From Mimachlamys varia (taxonomy: Eukaryota > Mollusca > Bivalvia > Pectinida > Pectinidae), in contig OX392530.1 of the NCBI GenBank assembly GCA_947623455.1, positions 36,487,405-36,551,404 of the forward strand: a stretch of 64,000 nucleotides of DNA, written 5' to 3'. This document shows positions 58,566-64,000 of the stretch, one piece after another. Within the stretch, counting starts at the first letter, position 1. The number at the start of each line of letters is the position of its first letter. Position numbers and translations under genes: made by a program. Below the pieces are notes generated by a model, which saw only the letters and a list, made by a program, of their open reading frames with translations, was not told the DNA's origin and did not search any database.

Positions 58566-59103
58566 GAACGTTTATAAATAAAATACATATTATCCTATTA
58601 CGTTACCAATTGCTGATCCTACACAAGTTGATGAAGCTTTCTAATCATTCTTAGACGAAATAATTACACTTGTTTTTCTACGTATTCCGTTTTGAAGTTT
58701 CGTAAATAATGTAGTTTAGATCAAATAATAAAGTTCCAAATGTGAAGCTTTTATTGATCACCAAAGCTGAATCGCTTAGCGTGCTTATTATCAATACCAC
58801 TTTTCCCACACGTTTTGTAAGTAATATCCTGTCAATTAAGATATAATCTCCTGGTCCCCGTGAATACACGGCGGACCGCGTTACCTGTTTGCATGAACGT
58901 TAGACCACGTTAACAATATCGGATGATGCCGTTCCATAGACATTTGAATTGGCAGTCATACCTTATGAGAAAACGGACGCTAATTATATCTAATGATTGG
59001 TCTGTTATTTGCTTTACCAATTCTGAGGTATTGTTTATTGTAATAGAATGTCAACACGGTTTATAGATTAAGATATCAATGACAATTATTAAGACAAGTC
59101 CTG

Positions 59104-59246
59104 TATAAAAAGGGACCCGCGATGCTGTCAGTGGTAGTGTTTAAAAAGAATCCTGGACGGACATTGTTTTGATACACTGCTTTACGAGGTACACAATTAA
59201 CAGCAAAGTAGGACATCTGTGATAACTACAGATTACCAAACACAAG
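59104..59246 (+). promoter_or_regulatory. TATA promoter and probable 5' UTR exon of the Cys-rich receptor-like gene
   Basis: TATAAAA at 59104-59110 is followed 26 bases later by an initiator-like TCAGTGG (A at 59130). A putative transcribed leader runs to a consensus donor cacaag|gtaagg at 59246/59247. The next good acceptor, ttatattacag at 61556-61566, lies ten bases before the ATG at 61577, giving a 2.3-kb 5' UTR intron. The link between promoter and gene is inferred from splice-site pairing and proximity. Confidence 0.5.
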
Positions 59247-59966
59247 GTAAGGTGTAGATATATATAAGTGTCGGCAAAATTAATTTCTTTGTTTTAATGA
59301 ATTCAAACCACATCGATATTTTTGCAAACATTCATCATATCTTGGACATTGGTAAACAAGGAAGGAATAAATATGTTTTTTTTCTGACAAATAATTACAT
59401 AACGCTGCAAATTGCTTTTGTACATATTGTATTTATACCATATATGATTTCGTATAGTTGGCATCTGTGCCTTAATCCTTTCTGGGTTACTGGGTTTCTA
59501 TATAACTCAGATCAACAATTCAGCAATACTGTCAGGATATTTTAGCTTTTAAAACAACTTGCCATGATTTTCTCAAGCGTTGTCTCTGGATCAAATGATC
59601 TGAACTTCTGCACAGAAAAAAAATAACTTTGAAAATAATTAGGATATATCCAAATTCCCGACATAAGCCTTAATGACCAAAATAGTAAATAGTCCGTTTC
59701 CTTTACACTCATGTTCTGATTTTACATATCCAGGACTTTTTCTAGAATTATTTTTTTTTTGTGTCAGAATATCATTCGCATCCTTCAACCTTGCATTTTC
59801 TTCTGCTAGCTGGGCACATGTTATTTTGAAGCAATGTTACATTTAACCGTACTTCCTTGCTGGATTCACACGGGATCACAGGTCATGGGTGATGCCTGCA
59901 TATGGATCTAGTCGCACTTATACAAAATGTGCAAATGTTGTGTAGGATTAACATAATGGAGCTTAG

Positions 59967-60715
59967 GGGGCGAGGCCAAAACAAAGATTGACTTTTGCTG
60001 TTTAAGCGACTTCCTCTCCGTAACCACTGTAATATACATAATTTGGCATGATGTATCCCAAGGTGATTATGATTCAAAATTGTACTTATGGTTGAACTGA
60101 ACACGAGAGGATTGAGGGGTCGAGCCACAAGGATTATTTAGCTTTATTTGTTTAAACGTCTTTTTCTCTGAAACCAAGTAATAAATAACAACCATAATTC
60201 ACTGGTAGCATCTCTATGCAGTATGGATTCAAACTTGGAATTTGTTCTGATCCCAACCCTATACAAATATATACCATTACAGAGCATAAAGAGGCGAACA
60301 CAATCATGATATTATAATGGATCCTGACGTGTGCGCCGCCTTTGCAGAATCAACTCCTGAGTTATAACTTTTTAACGGTTGAGATTCCAAACCAAAAACT
60401 GAATGCACGGCATAGAGAGACAATCACAACCAAAATCTTACGTTTGATCCCAGGGTCTGCCACGCCTTTGCAGACTGAACTCCTGAATCATAACTTTTAA
60501 ACAGTTGAGTTCTCCATCCCAAAACTATATATGCAATTGCTGGGCACAGAAAGACGATCACAATCATGATATTATGATTGGTCCAGGGGTATGCTACGCC
60601 CTTGAAAAATCATCCCCAGAATCAAAACCGCCAAAATCTATTTAAACAATTACTGGGCATAAAAAGACAAACACAATCGTAATATTAGCATTGATGTCAG
60701 GGTCTGGCCGCACCT
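59967..60715. repeat. Degenerate ~130-bp tandem repeat
   Basis: Blocks starting gcataaagaggcgaacacaa (60284), gcatagagagacaatcacaa (60410), gcacagaaagacgatcacaa (60544) and gcataaaaagacaaacacaa (60657) each continue with a similar ctgacg-gtgc-gcc-cgcctttg, aactcctga-t-ataactttt order. Two more diverged units may lie at 59967 and 60117. The period is 113-134 bp. Confidence 0.65.
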
Positions 60716-60844
60716 GTAGGGACCTAGTTTGTAAGGATCTGTCTTTAATTAAGTATCCCTGTCCCTAGGATGGTTTTGGGACATATTTTACCTCTGTCCT
60801 CTGTGCATCTTGTTGTCTATCCTCAATTTAAAAAAAAAATGATA

Positions 60845-60920
60845 AGATAATATCGAAGCGTCAACAAAACCATTATCCAAAAAATATCCAAACTCAAGAT
60901 TGATTATTCTAGGATTAAAC
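60845..60920 (-). repeat. Naiad-type Penelope 3'-tail fragment
   Basis: The plus strand reads gataatatcgaagcgtcaac, aaaaccattatccaaa and actcaagattgatta, the reverse complement of the terminal ~75 bp. Confidence 0.6.
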
Positions 60921-61576
60921 TATTTGCTGTGCAAGTTCATGTGTCACCTAATTCCACTTTCCCGGAATTTCACTGGCGAGCTTGACGAGTCTCGCACTCT
61001 TCCCTGTTTGGTATATTTATAAACCTTCTTTTTATTGAACTTTCCTTTTTTAAGTCACTGTTATCAAAGATAGTGTGGAACGGGTAATTTTTTTAATACT
61101 TGGTTGCCCATTGTACCCACAACGTAATGCCGCCTGCTACATGTATAGTTCTAAGGGATATTCACTTTATTTTTGACGATACTGCTCTCTAAACTGTCTT
61201 TCATCACTTTTCTCTCGACTTTGTTTACATAAGGACCTTGGCAATGTTTGTACACTACGAACGGGAGTGAAGCATGGATTGTAACGCCAATGTCTATTAC
61301 ATGACTTTAAAAAAAACACATTTATCCTGAGAAATTATAAAATGATTTACCCATGCCTGTTACAGCAGAGAACGTATGAGATTTCTTTTTTAAACTATGT
61401 CGTTTGTTAGCTCTATTTTTCAATGCATATCTTATTCAATACATCACGGGGAAAAGCCTTATAAAATATTTTATTGTGGATGAAATAATATTTGTGTTAT
61501 TTAAAACAGAAACATTGTAATCCTTTAAATCGTAAATGACTTAGATGCGGTTTTTTTATATTACAGGTACGACAGC

Positions 61577-63883
61577 ATGACAGGTGTGCAGTGTAAGATC
61601 TCTCTGATTTACCTGTTCATCGTTCTGGTATATAACGTGTCATTGGTTGACGGGCGAGATGTTGATGCCGAAGTTAAGACTATTTCTAACACTACAAAGC
61701 TCTTGTATGAATATTTTCTGCTCTGTGGTTCTGACTATTTTTGCCATCCAGATAAAGTCGGGTTTGGATCACAGGGTATCAACACGCGTCATCTCGAAAT
61801 GTGTGAAGATTGTAAATGTGACAGAGAGTGTACTGTGGAAGGGAATTGTTGTGCAGATGTGATATTTTCAGTACCACTTCCAGTTTGCGTAAGTCCTTCT
61901 CTTGAGATTGGCAAATCGAACAAACATCGAAGTAATGTTTACATGATCAATTCATGTTCAAATAACACTGACGAAAATATTGAAAAACAGTGTATGACTA
62001 CTGAGATCGTCTTTAAAACAGGCCGTGTCGAATTTCCTCCGGTCACGTCAAAAATGTACAGGCGAACATTCAAAAACAAATTTTGTGCGGAGTGCAACAG
62101 TGTGTTCGACTACAACGACTGGAGTTTATCGATGGAATGTCCAGAGGACACCGACTTCAATTTTATGTCTACTTACAACGAAATACTCGACAAAGCTGAC
62201 TCCCTGGGTTGCGGCATTGGCTTTTTGACCGTAGATAACGACATACACGATTGCTACACGGACTACGTTGGACTCAGAAGGACCTCCCAATGCAACAGGA
62301 CAGGAACATGGGTCACTTATGATCATGACATCGACTTGGCCTGTAACTCGGACTACAATGTTAAATATGGAGTGTATAAGAACGTATTCTGCTTTATGTG
62401 CAATCCTCCAGATTACACTGGTGACATCATATTATCTTGTAACGTCACAGGTTTGTGGGATAAACGTGTCGAAAGCATCGAGCGGGCATGTGAATTGAAT
62501 GCACAATCACATAACACTGTTCCCTACAAGAACATATTTTGCTTTCTGTGTAACAAAAATAACAGTCACTCATCCCAGTACTTCGATGTGTACTTAAACT
62601 CGATGACAGAGGATCTTTCTACACCAGATGGATATGGAAATGGCCAATTAGCATTTGATTATTCGTTTTCATTTAAATCATATAATTTGGCATTTTATAA
62701 CACGATTTTGGAGTCTACAAGGATGGATGCCGTGTCAAAAGATGCCGTATTGAAAGCGACAACATGGTCTGTGAATATGTCAAAGTTATTACTGCTCGAA
62801 TACAGTGTGACTGGGTACTATAGATACTGCAGAGAGAACTTGGTGCCATACATTGTGGGAGAATACGAATGTTCATGCAACCCTTTGTGTTTTTACGATG
62901 ACTCTTTGGAATGTTGTGTTGATCTAGTTCTCGAATATCCGATATCCTGCCAGAGACCAAGTTTGTCAACCGAGGGATCAAGTCATTATTTCGTTGACGG
63001 TTGTTTTCAGTCTAATTCTTCTGATTTCATTAAGAACAGATGCGAACTGTCTGAAGATGATATTTATTCTTCCTTGCCTATAGTAGGGGAAGACAATATG
63101 TTGTACAAAAACTTGGATTGCTTTCTGTGCAATAAAGATGTAGCATTTTCTGAGTTAGGATCGCCAAAGTACCTATCTCTTTACGATTATCTCCCGTGGT
63201 CAATTTATATGCGGTGCGAAAGTGATATGAATTTACGTTTTCATACTACGATATATGATCTTCTTGACAATGCAAAACGAAGCGGATGCTACATAGAAAT
63301 ATCATCGTCTGAGGTCAACAACGGTGAATCTTGTGAACAGATTCCCCCACCGGAGCAATTATATACAGCAGAATGTAATACCACGGGGTATTGGACGGAA
63401 TTCGACCAAGACATCACATGGGCGTGCAAAGATTCTCTACTTGAAAATCCTTACGATATGTACAGAAATGTATTTTGTTTCATATGCAATCCTCGACCAA
63501 CAAAACATGAAACGGAATTCATCCAAAACTGCACAAGCAATGCTCATCAATTATATGGCACAGAAATCTCTCTTGCATGCAAAGAGGCACCAGAAGTTAA
63601 GAGCATGTCACCTGTAAAGAATATATTCTGTGACTATTGTAATGTTAATAATTCTGAGATTCCGCGCCCATGGCCTATCAAGTTTAAAACGTATTTTTAT
63701 ATAACCAAGGAACGAACATTTTCGAAAGAAGTGTCCACCCCCATTTTTAAGGATCTGTTTAGTCCGTTCGCCGAAAAACCGAAAAAGGATCAAGCAGACG
63801 TGAACGGTTCTCATATATTTGACCCAATAACAGTAAGTAGAAACGTCACATGCAAAATACATCATTATAATGACAAATGTTGA
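61577..63883 (+). CDS. Cys-rich receptor-like ectodomain protein (SMB-like and YKNxFCxxCN repeats), probably 3'-partial
   Basis: ATG at 61577, 768 codons in one open exon. A hydrophobic signal peptide (about 1-26, ISLIYLFIVLVYNVSLVDG) leads into a somatomedin-B-like cluster (CEDCKCDRECTVEGNCCAD, about 76-95). Modules of the type (F/Y)KNxFCxxCN follow at residues 165, 267 and 317. A second half repeats the plan: CSCNPLCFYDDSLECCVD (about 434-451), then modules at 510, 629 and 680. Many NxS/T sites suggest a glycosylated extracellular protein. Such ectodomains occur in lophotrochozoan receptor-like families, often ahead of a 7-TM domain (inference). No membrane helix is seen here. A consensus donor a|gtaagt at 63832/63833 shortly before the in-frame stop suggests that the last ~17 codons are intron read-through and the gene continues past the window. 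Confidence 0.75.
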   Translation: MTGVQCKISLIYLFIVLVYNVSLVDGRDVDAEVKTISNTTKLLYEYFLLCGSDYFCHPDKVGFGSQGINTRHLEMCEDCKCDRECTVEGNCCADVIFSVPLPVCVSPSLEIGKSNKHRSNVYMINSCSNNTDENIEKQCMTTEIVFKTGRVEFPPVTSKMYRRTFKNKFCAECNSVFDYNDWSLSMECPEDTDFNFMSTYNEILDKADSLGCGIGFLTVDNDIHDCYTDYVGLRRTSQCNRTGTWVTYDHDIDLACNSDYNVKYGVYKNVFCFMCNPPDYTGDIILSCNVTGLWDKRVESIERACELNAQSHNTVPYKNIFCFLCNKNNSHSSQYFDVYLNSMTEDLSTPDGYGNGQLAFDYSFSFKSYNLAFYNTILESTRMDAVSKDAVLKATTWSVNMSKLLLLEYSVTGYYRYCRENLVPYIVGEYECSCNPLCFYDDSLECCVDLVLEYPISCQRPSLSTEGSSHYFVDGCFQSNSSDFIKNRCELSEDDIYSSLPIVGEDNMLYKNLDCFLCNKDVAFSELGSPKYLSLYDYLPWSIYMRCESDMNLRFHTTIYDLLDNAKRSGCYIEISSSEVNNGESCEQIPPPEQLYTAECNTTGYWTEFDQDITWACKDSLLENPYDMYRNVFCFICNPRPTKHETEFIQNCTSNAHQLYGTEISLACKEAPEVKSMSPVKNIFCDYCNVNNSEIPRPWPIKFKTYFYITKERTFSKEVSTPIFKDLFSPFAEKPKKDQADVNGSHIFDPITVSRNVTCKIHHYNDKC

Positions 63884-64000
63884 AATGCTTAAAAATATCA
63901 TTGGTTAGGTTGTTTTTTTTTATTTGCGAGATAAAGTTAATCATTTTCCGCGAAATAAATTCCTTTGAAAATTATAATCTATACATTGCAATGGAATATT

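Larger units (their letters stand above)
59247..61566. other. Inferred 5' UTR intron with degenerate repeats
   Basis: No coding sequence was recognised. It contains the tandem repeats at 59967-60715 and a Penelope tail at 60845. Confidence 0.4.

Overview
The window is eukaryotic nuclear DNA: AT-rich, intron-containing, with GT/AG splice sites, and crowded with LINE, Penelope-like, MITE and satellite repeats. The gene content (tandem cytosolic sulfotransferases with a conserved 5-exon structure; a cysteine-rich, YKNxFCxxCN-repeat receptor-like ectodomain) and the repeat content (permuted Penelope-like element, hammerhead-bearing repeats, a GACGGACGGACGGAC-ended tandem repeat) suggest a lophotrochozoan, most likely a bivalve mollusc. 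The species cannot be fixed from sequence alone.

Layout. (1) 1-93: first exon of a sulfotransferase gene (D) that leaves the window to the left, minus strand. (2) 9907-17716: complete 5-exon sulfotransferase gene C, minus strand. (3) 23923-29938: 5-exon sulfotransferase gene B, minus strand, intact except for a TGA that replaces Cys44 in exon 1. (4) 29939-49430: gene-poor block with inverted repeats, two LTR-like regions, a 32-bp satellite of about 43 units, a tRNA-like SINE head, a ~350-bp tandem repeat and a 5'-truncated LINE with a frameshift. (5) 49431-57680: complete sulfotransferase gene A, plus strand. Its intron 1 holds a decayed Penelope-like element of permuted (Naiad-like) order and its intron 4 a TTAA-flanked MITE. 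(6) 59104-63883: TATA-box promoter, probable 5' UTR exon, and a long exon of a secreted or receptor-type Cys-rich protein that probably continues past the window.

Genes A, B and C have identical exon lengths (172, 312, 110, 187, 116 bp; 298 codons). A and B are inverted relative to each other and share alignable introns, so they are a recent inverted duplication. They have decayed in different ways: B by a nonsense codon, A by loss of the PAPS-binding GxxGxxK signature.

Most notable non-coding finding: three copies of a short repeat carry hammerhead ribozyme motifs (CUGAAGA, stem II, GAAAC) with a covarying stem I. One copy has a complete core. The other two are broken differently, and they bracket exon 1 of gene C on its own strand. 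Other notable structures are two homologous foldback elements whose stems differ in sequence but keep their pairing, and a satellite with 6-unit and then 4-unit higher-order periodicity.
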